NCBI GenBank assembly: GCA_937927775.1
Contig: CALBEF010000047.1
Location: 1-61,335 of the forward strand
DNA length: 61,335 nucleotides
Source: an uncultured Anaerolineae bacterium
GTDB taxonomy: Bacteria; Chloroflexota; Anaerolineae; J036; Brachytrichaceae
Direction: 5' to 3'
This document shows positions 33,079 through 41,368 of this stretch, piece after piece (positions within the stretch are counted from its first letter, which is position 1; every line of letters begins with the position of its first letter). The notes below the pieces were generated by a model. The model did no database searches. It saw only the letters and a program-made list of their open reading frames with translations, and was not told where the DNA came from. Made by a program: the position numbers and the translations under genes.

Positions 33079-34923
33079 CTATCTTACGCTATCCCGGTTT
33101 CCGTCCTGGCCGGGGTCGCGCTTGTGCAACCCTCTCAGGTCGTCGTAGATGGCGATCCACTCTGCCATCTCGCGGTTGCGCTGGGCCGCCTCTCGTTCGC
33201 GCTGTCTGGCGGCATAGGCTTCGACCCGCGCGGTGATGTCACGCTGCACGCCGTGCGGGTTGTAAACGTTGTTGAACACCAGCGCCCCTTCTGCGCCGCC
33301 CGTGCGCACGGTCACATCGCCCATGTCAAACAACAAGTCAATCACGCCGCGCGTTGCGGAAGTCACGTTTTGCACGGCCCCCATGCCGGCCTGCCGGCGT
33401 TGCGTGCCGCGCAAGCCGAACGGCGAGCGTTTGCTGTCGATAATCTGATCCGGCGTGACGATGTAGATGTCGTTGCGCCAGTCCTCGTACTCCCATACAA
33501 ACCAGAATCCCAGCCCCAATCCGATTACAACCAGAATAATGGTAACGACAGGTTCGCGCAGGAGTTCCCCCGCGATGGCCTGGGTGCTCGCTACGGCAAG
33601 CAGGCTGATTGCATATGTCAACAGCAGCGCGAATTGCAGGCCGGCCTGTCGCACCAGCACCAGCCAGTGTTTGCGATAGGTGATCTGATCTCCATCAACC
33701 AATCGCATTCGAGGAAGAAGCGTTTGGCGCAGCCGGCCCAGGGCAGCCCGCATCTGCCCGAAGCGCTGCCGGAGCAGCCTGGGGCGGGTCGTCTTGCGCT
33801 CGATCGGCTTGGCCGGCGCGCGCTCGGCCAGTCCCAGTTCGCGCCGCAACTCGGCCCGGATTCTGGCCCGCTCGGTCAGGTGGCTGGCGCTCATGGCCCG
33901 CGCGCGTTCCACAAAGATCTGGTAGCTGACTTCATCCGGGTTGCCGATGTCCTGGAACACGATCCGCGACTGCGCGCCCAGCGCCTCGATGGAGATATTG
34001 CCGATATCCAGCAGCAGAAACATGATCGTCTGCAGGATGTTCACGCCTTCGCGGATTACGGTGACATCCTGCACTCGGTTGAGCGGGATTTCATCCTGGT
34101 CGTCGCGGATCAGCAGCACCCGCTCGCGGTGGATGATGCGCTGATCGGTGACGGCAAAGAAGTCATTCTGCCAGTCGACGAAAGACCAGATCAGAAATGA
34201 CGCCGCCGCCAGGACGATCAGGATGATGATTGGCGGCAATGCAGACCCGAGAGCGCCGGCCGCCGGCGTCAGTGTCAGCAACCCGATCAGCCCCCCGGCA
34301 ATCGCAAGCGTGAAGATGACGAGCCGGGCAAACACCCACCAATGCCGCTTCGCAAACACGATCACCGTCTCATCGGGCCGCAACCAGTCGATGCGCCGCA
34401 CTTTGTCCAGCACATCGAGCGCCTCTTGCGAATACACCAGGCGCGGCTTGATGTCCGGGCGCCGGCTCAACAGATCCTGGAAATCCTTGCGCGGCAGATA
34501 CCAGAGCTTTGTCTTTGGCTCCAGGGCTTCGGCAGTGTCGCGGCAGCGAATGCCGGTGAGGAACGACAGCTCGTTGAACACGCCTCCGGGATTGACCAGC
34601 CGGCGCTGCTCGACATCCTGCTGGTCGGTCCAGCGCACCGCGACGCGCCCCCGGCGCAGAATGTACAAGTTGGTCTTATCGCTCCCGATCTCGTAAATCA
34701 GTTGTCCCTGGTTGGCAGAGTCCGAGTGCAGCAGCGCCGCCACAAGTTTGAACTCGTCATCTGTCAGGCGCGAAAACAGCGGCAGGCTGCGCAACGCCAT
34801 CATCACATCGCGCGAGGGGTCGCCAGACGACTGGCCGGCGCGCGGCCCTGGTGGGCCGGCGCTGAACAAGGTGTCGCTCGCAGCCCTGTTGGCGCCAGGG
34901 CTGGTGTAGAGTCCGCTGTCCAT
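33079..34923 (-). CDS. Membrane protein with cNMP-binding domain and two bPH2 (DUF304) domains
   Basis: A 614-residue protein with an unusual architecture. Residues about 45-150 form a cyclic-nucleotide-binding domain (LPLFSRLTDDEFKLVAAL, LYILRRGRVAVRW, GGVFNELSFLTG). Two hydrophobic pairs follow (VFARLVIFTLAIAGGLIGLL and IIILIVLAAASFLIW; later LQFALLLTYAISLLAVA and TIILVVIGLGLGFWFV). Each pair precedes a bPH2 domain with the family motif: FFAVTDQRIIHRERVLLIRD and NDIYIVTPDQIIDSKRSPFG. The cNMP fold lacks a clear R-x-A-S/T phosphate loop (it reads NELSFLTGIRCRDTAEA), so ligand binding is uncertain. It may be a membrane sensor in which a cNMP-like module controls PH-like domains. The start at 34923 follows a GTG alternative four codons upstream. 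Confidence 0.8.
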   Translation of the reverse strand: MDSGLYTSPGANRAASDTLFSAGPPGPRAGQSSGDPSRDVMMALRSLPLFSRLTDDEFKLVAALLHSDSANQGQLIYEIGSDKTNLYILRRGRVAVRWTDQQDVEQRRLVNPGGVFNELSFLTGIRCRDTAEALEPKTKLWYLPRKDFQDLLSRRPDIKPRLVYSQEALDVLDKVRRIDWLRPDETVIVFAKRHWWVFARLVIFTLAIAGGLIGLLTLTPAAGALGSALPPIIILIVLAAASFLIWSFVDWQNDFFAVTDQRIIHRERVLLIRDDQDEIPLNRVQDVTVIREGVNILQTIMFLLLDIGNISIEALGAQSRIVFQDIGNPDEVSYQIFVERARAMSASHLTERARIRAELRRELGLAERAPAKPIERKTTRPRLLRQRFGQMRAALGRLRQTLLPRMRLVDGDQITYRKHWLVLVRQAGLQFALLLTYAISLLAVASTQAIAGELLREPVVTIILVVIGLGLGFWFVWEYEDWRNDIYIVTPDQIIDSKRSPFGLRGTQRRQAGMGAVQNVTSATRGVIDLLFDMGDVTVRTGGAEGALVFNNVYNPHGVQRDITARVEAYAARQREREAAQRNREMAEWIAIYDDLRGLHKRDPGQDGNRDSVR

Positions 34924-35086
34924 GCCCGATGTCACAGGCCATTCTACGCGGCCTGCCATGCATCGATTTTCCAACAGGGGCGATTTGCCTGCGTGGATTG
35001 CCCGGCTATAGATCTCACCGCCCGACCCCCTCTCCTGGAAGGAGAACAGGCCGGCTTCGCAAGCATTGCGCGCAGGCAGAGTTGTG

Positions 35087-35107
35087 GGGCAAGCCGGCGG
35101 CTTGCCC
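35087..35107. terminator. Hairpin after the WecG-family gene
   Basis: GGGCAAGCC (35087-35095) and GGCTTGCCC (35099-35107) form a 9-bp stem with a 3-nt loop, 16 nt after the glycosyltransferase stop codon on the minus strand. No T-run follows, so it may be a processing or Rho-linked site rather than an intrinsic terminator. Confidence 0.45.
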
Positions 35108-35122
35108 TGCCCGGCGCAGCCT

Positions 35123-35953
35123 CTACTGCTTCGCTCGCGCAGATTCCCACAGGACGCGCCACACGAACTCAATGAGCGCCAGTTGCCGGCGCCAGCGCCG
35201 TGGCTCGCGCAGCAGGCGATATAACCATTCCAGACCCGCCTCCTGCATCCATTTCGGCGCGCGTTTTTGCGCGCCGGCCAGAAAGTCGAACGCGCCGCCC
35301 ACACCCATTCCTACCAGGCCCGGCGCTTCGTCGGCAGGTCGCTCGGTGTCGTGAATGATTGGGAGATTGCGCGCCAGCCATATATCCTGGGCCGGCGCGC
35401 CGTAGGCCACGAACAGCAGGTTGGGGCGCGCCTTTCGCACACGCGCCACAATATCGGCCTCGTCTTCCATGCGGGGCGAGCCGGCATGAGTGCCCGTGAC
35501 CAGCAGGCCGCTGTACTTGAACGCCATGATGGCTGCCGCGCGCTCGGCCACGCCCTCGCGCGCGCCCAGGAAGAACGCGCGCCAGCGGTGTTGCGACCCG
35601 GCGGCGCAGAGACGCTCCACCAGGTCGACACCGGCAACGCGCTCTCGCAAGGGACGCCCCATCCGCCGCGCAGCCCATAGCACGCCCGCGCCATCCGGCA
35701 CATTCAGCGCCGTCTTGTCGAGCGCCTGCGCGAATGCCGGGTTGCGCTGAGCAGCCATGATGAACTCGGGGTTGACTGTGGCGATCTGGTGCGCGCCTCC
35801 GCCCGCCATCAGAGCCATCACGCGATCGCGCGTCTCCGCCGAGGTGACATCGTCGATGCGCACACCCAGGATGCGGAGCGCCGGCGCGTGGCGCTCGACA
35901 GGCACGGAGTTGAGCGATGATGCCGGAGTCATGTGAGTGAGGGGCTGCGGCAT
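35123..35953 (-). CDS. WecG/TagA/CpsF-family glycosyltransferase (GT26)
   Basis: A 276-residue GT26 enzyme that transfers N-acetylmannosamine-type sugars to lipid-linked precursors of teichoic acid, enterobacterial common antigen or exopolysaccharide. Signatures are ATVNPEFIMAAQRNPAFAQA, LNVPDGAGVLWAARRMG, RWRAFFLGAREGVAERAA, ARPNLLFVAYGAPAQDIWLA and VGMGVGGAFDFLAG. The start at 35953 has GGAGG 7 nt upstream, inside the end of the upstream GT4 gene (overlap 25 nt). That overlap supports one transcript for both glycosyltransferases. Confidence 0.9.
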   Translation of the reverse strand: MPQPLTHMTPASSLNSVPVERHAPALRILGVRIDDVTSAETRDRVMALMAGGGAHQIATVNPEFIMAAQRNPAFAQALDKTALNVPDGAGVLWAARRMGRPLRERVAGVDLVERLCAAGSQHRWRAFFLGAREGVAERAAAIMAFKYSGLLVTGTHAGSPRMEDEADIVARVRKARPNLLFVAYGAPAQDIWLARNLPIIHDTERPADEAPGLVGMGVGGAFDFLAGAQKRAPKWMQEAGLEWLYRLLREPRRWRRQLALIEFVWRVLWESARAKQ

Positions 35954-37098
35954 GTCAACGCCTCCAGGATCGCGCGGGCGCAATCCTGCCAGTTGAAACG
36001 CGCCACATTGCGCATACCGGCCGCGATCAGCCGGGAGCGGATCACCGGATCGCGCATGGCCTGGAACAGGCCGTCGCCGATGGCCCGCTCATCCAGCGGG
36101 TTCACCAGAATGGCCCCGTCGCCGGCCACCTCGGGCAGGGACGACGTGTTGCTGCACACCACCGGGACGCCGGCCGATTGCGCCTCCAGCACAGGAAAGC
36201 CAAACCCTTCGTGGAGAGATGGGAAAGCCAGCGCGCGCGCAACGCTCAACAGCGCTGCTTTCTCTTCGTCCGTGATGTATCCGATCAGCCGCACACTGTG
36301 CGATAGCTCCTGCGCCTCGATCTCGGCGCGCTGGGTTGCCGCTTCGCCGCTCCAGCCGGCTGCGCCGGCCAGCACCAGCAGCGGGGGCGGCAGGTCAGCC
36401 GGGTAGTTTGTCAGCATTCGCCGCCACGCCCGAATCAGCCGGCGCAGATTCTTGCGCGGTTGCAGTGTTCCCACGTGCAGGGCAAAGGTCTGGCCGGCAT
36501 CCAGACCGAACCGGCGCAGCGCCGCCTGGCGTTCGTCATCGGACACCTTCGGCAGCGCCATCGCGCCAGGATAAGCCACACGGATGCGATCCGGCGGGAC
36601 ATGGTAGAAACGATGAATGTCCTGGCGCGTTGCTTCGGAGTCTGCAATGATGGACGATGCGTGTCGCGCCGCAAACCGGGCGCTCCAGTCGAGATAGACG
36701 CGTTGTTGCCAGGGGTGCGCCGAGGGGAAATGCCGGTAGCCGATGTCATGCAGCGTGACCACCACGCGCATTCGGCCCGATTGCCCCGGCAACGCGAGCG
36801 TGACCGGCAGGACGTGCGCCGGGATGAACAGCGCATCGGGCGGGTGGCGCATGATCTCGACGCCCAGGCCGGTGTGCGTCCACAGCCGGCGCCGCCGGAT
36901 CGGGCGTGTCTGCGCCTCATGTGGCGGATGTTCCATGTCCAGAGCAAGCGCGCTGAGATCCTGTTCGCCGCGCGCATAGAGCCGGAAGTGATGCTGCGGC
37001 ACAATCTGGATCAGCGCATGGATGACTTCACGCGAGTATCGTTCCGTGCCGGTCTGGATGGTTGCTGATACTCGGCTGGCGTCGATGCCGATGATCAC
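35929..37098 (-). CDS. Family 4 glycosyltransferase
   Basis: A 389-residue GT-B enzyme. Motifs: GIDASRVSATIQTGTERYSR in the acceptor domain, VVVTLHDIGYRHFPSAH, ASSIIADSEATRQDI, FALHVGTLQPRKNLRRLIRA, and SLHEGFGFPVLEAQSAGVPV with the conserved Glu pair in the donor site. It closely fits the mannosyltransferase/rhamnosyltransferase (WbaZ-like) group. A GTG start at 37098 is proposed because it follows the membrane peptidase gene by 8 nt; no ATG gives a sensible N-terminus. It is translationally coupled to the WecG-family gene. Confidence 0.86.
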   Translation of the reverse strand: MIIGIDASRVSATIQTGTERYSREVIHALIQIVPQHHFRLYARGEQDLSALALDMEHPPHEAQTRPIRRRRLWTHTGLGVEIMRHPPDALFIPAHVLPVTLALPGQSGRMRVVVTLHDIGYRHFPSAHPWQQRVYLDWSARFAARHASSIIADSEATRQDIHRFYHVPPDRIRVAYPGAMALPKVSDDERQAALRRFGLDAGQTFALHVGTLQPRKNLRRLIRAWRRMLTNYPADLPPPLLVLAGAAGWSGEAATQRAEIEAQELSHSVRLIGYITDEEKAALLSVARALAFPSLHEGFGFPVLEAQSAGVPVVCSNTSSLPEVAGDGAILVNPLDERAIGDGLFQAMRDPVIRSRLIAAGMRNVARFNWQDCARAILEALTCRSPSLT

Positions 37099-37106
37099 GC
37101 CGATGA

Positions 37107-37784
37107 TTATCGCTGATTCGTCGGCGGGTTCGGCGCGTCGGCGGTCGTCGCTGTCCGTTGCGCGTAGAAGTAGCTCCTGCGCAGTTTGTGGTCGTCGTAG
37201 CTGAAGATCGCCCGGTCGCGATGCGCCCACAGGAAATTGACGATGGCGATGTCGCCGAGGCAGGACAAGGTGTGCAAGCACAACAGGCCGGCGATGAACA
37301 AATCGTATTCAGGCGTGAGGAAATACAGCCCGCCCAGCGCGATGCTGATGGCAACGAGCGGGGCGACTGCCAGCCACACGTATTCGCGCTGGTTGACCAC
37401 GAAGCGATCGGCGATGGTGTAGATCAGGCCCTTGCGCCACTCGGCCACGAACTTCACGACGCGCGCGCCGATGGCTCTGTAGGTGACGGCGTGAATGCCT
37501 TCGTGAATCGGCGCAATCACCACAGACCCGATCAGCGCCAGAATGATCTGGGCTATGCCGGACTCGGCGGTATAGCTCGGATTGGTCAACTCGGCGATGA
37601 ACATGCCCACGGTGACCACGGCGAAGATGTAGAAAGCCATGCTGCCGAGATTGAGCTTGAACATGTATCGCCCGAGGAAGTCCGTCGGATTGCGCATGTC
37701 CAGCTCGCAGATCAACTCGTACTGCGAGGTGTCGCGCAGATCGATGGGGCGCGGCCGGCGCGCAGGGGGGTGATGGATTGTCAT
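37107..37784 (-). CDS. Integral membrane zinc metalloprotease (DUF3267/M50-like)
   Basis: A 225-residue protein with about five transmembrane segments (FYIFAVVTVGMFIAEL; IILALIGSVVIAP; WLAVAPLVAISIALGGLYF; FIAGLLCLHTLSCLG). The zinc motif HEGIHAVTY lies in the second segment, as in DUF3267 and site-2-protease-like families. The C-terminus ends in a polar tail. Members of DUF3267 are uncharacterised; intramembrane proteolysis is a family-based guess. It is the upstream member of a run into two glycosyltransferase genes. Confidence 0.8.
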   Translation of the reverse strand: MTIHHPPARRPRPIDLRDTSQYELICELDMRNPTDFLGRYMFKLNLGSMAFYIFAVVTVGMFIAELTNPSYTAESGIAQIILALIGSVVIAPIHEGIHAVTYRAIGARVVKFVAEWRKGLIYTIADRFVVNQREYVWLAVAPLVAISIALGGLYFLTPEYDLFIAGLLCLHTLSCLGDIAIVNFLWAHRDRAIFSYDDHKLRRSYFYAQRTATTADAPNPPTNQR

Positions 37785-37825
37785 ACAGACACAGACCTTA
37801 TCTCACACGCGGCTCCGGCTGCCAT

Positions 37826-39277
37826 CTACATGCCGGGCGCCGCACTCGGCCAATCGGTCAAAGGGCTGAACTGGGACGGATCGAAGTTGAAACCGGTCCC
37901 GAATGGGGCGCGGCTGACTGTGCGCGCGCTGATCTGCCCGCTCTGAATATCCAGTGTCGGGAATCCGCGCGCGTGGCGGCGGTACAGGTCGGGGTGCGCC
38001 TGCAAGACGGCATTCCGGGTTTGGGCCGGCCACATTGACAGGCCGGCGAAGTAGTGGTGACCATTGCGCTCGGCGTGCGGTATGCCCAGCGTAGCGACCA
38101 CGGCCAGGTCCTGTAACAGTGCCACCGGCCCGATGTTGCTCAGGTCTTCGGCGCTCATGATCAGTCTCGCGCCTGGATCAGCTCGCCGGCGACGTTCGAT
38201 GAGGCAGGCGTTGGCGATGCCCTTGAACACCCCTTTGCAGTTCTTGTGGCTCGTGCCGTGATATCCGCAGTCGAGCGCAAGGGCAAGCGTGTCAAGCGGC
38301 CCATCGGATTCGTCGATGATGAGAGGCGGGCGATCGGGCCATGCGCCAAAGGCGGCTCGCGCTTCATCCGACAGCGCCGCGCTGCGATGCAGCGGCTGTT
38401 CGACAAACAGCAGCCGGCGCAGGAAGGGCGCAAGGCGCGCGTCTGCCGTCAATGCGCGCCAGAACTCGCGGAACGACGCCACGTGTTGATACATCTCGTT
38501 GCCGTCGAGGGTGAAGGCATAGTCGGCCGGCGCATTATTTTCGAGCACTGCTGCAATGCGCGCCAGGCGATCGAGGTCTTTGGCCGGCTCGCCAGAGAGC
38601 TTGAGCTTGAAGTGAGACAGGCCATAAGCCTGGATGCAGGCTGCGAGAGATTGCGGCAGGCCGTCGTCCAGACGCTCGACGTCGGGGATTTCGGCGTCGG
38701 TGAGGGGATCGCTCAGGCCGACGGTGTGCCGCACGGTGATCTGCGCCAATGGCTGCGCCGGCAGATAGTTGGCCGGCTGGCTGTGCGACAGCTCCGGGTA
38801 GATATCGCCCAGCCGGATGCCCAGCGCGTTGGCGCGAACCGACTCTGCGAAGGTGACGCCTGTGGCTTTGCAGTAAGCATCGATCAGGGCGCGTTCGACC
38901 AGCGATGCCCCGAAGCCGGAGAGAAGCGGCGGGTAACCCTGCGCGTCGCCCCACACGCGCTGGTCGTGATAGATCTGCTGCCACAGCTCGAAGACGGTCT
39001 TGCCGGGCGGCGCTGCGCGGGCTATGTCCAGCGCGCGCTGAATGACGGTCACCATTTCGGCGATGTCATCGGCCGGGCTCCTGTCGGGGTTCTTGGTAAA
39101 CCACTTGGGCGGCAGATGATCGGCGGCGAGGCCGGTTGCGCGCGTGGAGCCGACAACCACCATCACTTGCGCGAACAGGTGCGGCACTTCGGTTAACCGG
39201 GCAATCCCATATCGAAAGGGCATGCGCGTGCGCAGGGTGAGCGCGAATGCGCGCGCATCTTCGATCTGAATGCTCAT
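37826..39277 (-). CDS. Enolase-superfamily enzyme (mandelate racemase/muconate lactonizing-like)
   Basis: A 483-residue enolase-superfamily protein, longer than the usual 350-400 because of extra N- and C-terminal segments. The catalytic Lys-x-Lys lies in LSHFKLKLSGEPAKD; metal ligands are Asp in YAFTLDGNEMYQ, Glu in LLFVEQPLHR and Asp/Glu in PLIIDESDGP; the second general base Lys is in GTSHKNCKGVFKG. These proteins abstract a proton alpha to a carboxylate; the specific reaction is unknown (sugar acid dehydratase, cycloisomerase or lyase). GH127 lies just divergently across 60 nt, so sugar-acid chemistry is plausible. Confidence 0.84.
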   Translation of the reverse strand: MSIQIEDARAFALTLRTRMPFRYGIARLTEVPHLFAQVMVVVGSTRATGLAADHLPPKWFTKNPDRSPADDIAEMVTVIQRALDIARAAPPGKTVFELWQQIYHDQRVWGDAQGYPPLLSGFGASLVERALIDAYCKATGVTFAESVRANALGIRLGDIYPELSHSQPANYLPAQPLAQITVRHTVGLSDPLTDAEIPDVERLDDGLPQSLAACIQAYGLSHFKLKLSGEPAKDLDRLARIAAVLENNAPADYAFTLDGNEMYQHVASFREFWRALTADARLAPFLRRLLFVEQPLHRSAALSDEARAAFGAWPDRPPLIIDESDGPLDTLALALDCGYHGTSHKNCKGVFKGIANACLIERRRRADPGARLIMSAEDLSNIGPVALLQDLAVVATLGIPHAERNGHHYFAGLSMWPAQTRNAVLQAHPDLYRRHARGFPTLDIQSGQISARTVSRAPFGTGFNFDPSQFSPLTDWPSAAPGM

Positions 39278-39337
39278 CGGGGCGATTCTACTCTGCTGCG
39301 CAGAACGACTACAATCGCGACGAGGTGAAGGTATGAT

Positions 39338-41230
39338 ATGAACAGCGCGCCACGTTCTCCGGGACTGCTTCCGCTCGTGTTTGCTCCGCTTCCGCTGGGC
39401 AGCATCCGGCCGGCCGGCTGGCTGCTCAATCAGCTTCGCATCCAGGCCGGCGGTTTGAGCGGCCACCTTGACGAGTTCTGGCCCGATGTCGCTCAGAGTG
39501 GCTGGATCGGCGGAAGCGCCGAGGGCTGGGAGCGCGGCCCCTACTGGCTCGATGGCATCGTGCCGCTGGCCTGGCTGCTCGACGACGCGCGCCTGAAGGC
39601 AAAGGCACAACGCTGGATGGATTACATCCTGACCCACCAGCGCGAGGATGGCTGGCTGGGGCCGGTGAAGGATGAGGCAACCGGCCGCTATCAGGAGTAC
39701 GACCCGTGGCCGGTGTTCGTGGCGCTCAAGGCCATGACGCAATACCACGAAGCCACCGGCGACCCGCGCGTGATTCCGGCCATGCAGCGCTTCCTGCAGC
39801 GCCTGGACCGGCTGCTGGATGAGAAGCCGCTATTCGACTGGGGCAAACATCGCTGGGCCGATCTGGTGTTGAGCATCCACTGGCTGCACGACCGCACCGG
39901 CGAAGACTGGCTGTTGAGTCTGGCGGCCAAAGCGCGCGCGCAGGGGTTCGACTGGATGGCCCACTTCGCCAACTTCCCGCACACGGCGCGCACCGCGCTC
40001 GCCGACTGCACGCTGGACACGCACGTGGTGAACAATGCCATGGCGATCAAGGCAGGAGGGGTGTGGTATCGCCAATCCCACGCAGCCGCCGACCGCGCGT
40101 CGGTCTTCCACACCATCGCCATGCTGGACACGTATCACGGGCAGGCCAGCGGCGTGTTCACCGGCGACGAGCACCTGGCCGGCCTCAATCCATCGCAGGG
40201 CACAGAGCTGTGCGCGGTGGTCGAATACCTGTTCTCGCTCGAAGTGTTGAGCAGCATTCTGGGCGAGCCGGCGTTCGGCGACCGGCTGGAGCGCATCGCT
40301 TTCAACGCGCTGCCGGCCGCCTTCTCGCCCGACATGTGGGCGCACCAATACGACCAGCAAGCCAACCAGGTTGTGTGCAGGATTTCCGAAGACCGCATCT
40401 ACACCAACAACGCCGCCGACTCGAACATCTTTGGTCTGGAGCCGAACTACGGGTGCTGCACGTCGAACATGCATCAGGGGTGGCCGAAGTTCGCGGCGCA
40501 TCTGTGGATGGCAACGCAGGACGGCGGGCTGGCGGCAATTGCGCACGCGCCGTGCCAGATCGAGACGACGCTGCGCGGCGCGCCGGTGCGGGTGATTGTG
40601 GAGACGGATTATCCCTTCCGGGACACGGTTCATATCACCGTGCAGGCGCAGGAGGGCGTTCGCTTTCCGCTGTTATTGCGCATCCCGGCCTGGGCCGACG
40701 GCGCGACGCTCCGAGTGGATGATGAGCCGGCCATACCTGTCGCGTCGGGCGCTTTCCACCGCCTCGAACGGGACTGGCGCAACATTTCCCGGATTACACT
40801 GCGCCTGCCGATGCCCGCGCAGGTCGAGCGGCGCTACCACGGCAGTGTGTCGATCTCGCGTGGGCCGCTGGTGTATAGCCTGAAGATGGGCGAAGACTGG
40901 CGCGTGGCGCGCGACGACCCGCCGCACAGCGACTGGGAGGTGTATCCCACCACGCCGTGGAATTACGCATTGCGCATCGATCCCGATCAGCCGGAGCAAG
41001 CGGTGACTTTTGAGGAACGCCCGATCGGCGCGACGCCGTTTTCACCGGAAGGCGCGCCGGTTGTGGCGCGGGTGAAAGGCCGGCGCGTGCCGGCGTGGGA
41101 CATCGAGCACAACGCCGCCGGCACGCTCCCCATCAGCCCCGTTCAATCAGACGAGCCGCTCGAAGACTTGACGCTGATCCCGTATGGCTGCGCGAACCTG
41201 CGCGTGACCGAGTTCCCGGTTCTGGTTTAG
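39338..41230 (+). CDS. Glycoside hydrolase family 127 (beta-L-arabinofuranosidase-like, DUF1680)
   Basis: A 630-residue GH127/DUF1680 protein. Family signatures are GWLLNQLRIQAGGLSGHLDE near the start, AEGWERGPYWLDGIVPLAWL, the catalytic-region GTELCAVVEYLFSLEVL with its Glu near residue 290, and the zinc/cysteine motif NYGCCTSNMHQGWPKF near 372. The C-terminal half is the beta-sandwich domain. No signal peptide, so a cytoplasmic exo-hydrolase is likely. Members cleave beta-L-arabinofuranosides from hydroxyproline-linked or pectic oligosaccharides. AAGG sits 7 nt before the ATG, and TACAAT at 39310-39315 may be the -10 box. It is transcribed divergently from the enolase-family gene. Confidence 0.88.
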   Translation: MNSAPRSPGLLPLVFAPLPLGSIRPAGWLLNQLRIQAGGLSGHLDEFWPDVAQSGWIGGSAEGWERGPYWLDGIVPLAWLLDDARLKAKAQRWMDYILTHQREDGWLGPVKDEATGRYQEYDPWPVFVALKAMTQYHEATGDPRVIPAMQRFLQRLDRLLDEKPLFDWGKHRWADLVLSIHWLHDRTGEDWLLSLAAKARAQGFDWMAHFANFPHTARTALADCTLDTHVVNNAMAIKAGGVWYRQSHAAADRASVFHTIAMLDTYHGQASGVFTGDEHLAGLNPSQGTELCAVVEYLFSLEVLSSILGEPAFGDRLERIAFNALPAAFSPDMWAHQYDQQANQVVCRISEDRIYTNNAADSNIFGLEPNYGCCTSNMHQGWPKFAAHLWMATQDGGLAAIAHAPCQIETTLRGAPVRVIVETDYPFRDTVHITVQAQEGVRFPLLLRIPAWADGATLRVDDEPAIPVASGAFHRLERDWRNISRITLRLPMPAQVERRYHGSVSISRGPLVYSLKMGEDWRVARDDPPHSDWEVYPTTPWNYALRIDPDQPEQAVTFEERPIGATPFSPEGAPVVARVKGRRVPAWDIEHNAAGTLPISPVQSDEPLEDLTLIPYGCANLRVTEFPVLV

Positions 41231-41368
41231 CCGGCAGGCAGTTCACGCAATTGATCGAGCGACGCCCGACGCGCCGGGACCAGGCGCAACGCACCGCGCC
41301 GAGTTTCACAGCAGTCGGCCAGGGCGCGTCTTCACCGGCGCAGAGTTGATGGTGTATTGCGCGCGGCG

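Noticed and set aside
41231-41368. Small gene between GH127 and murJ
   Set aside because: Only short frames without start signals or composition; treated as plain spacer.
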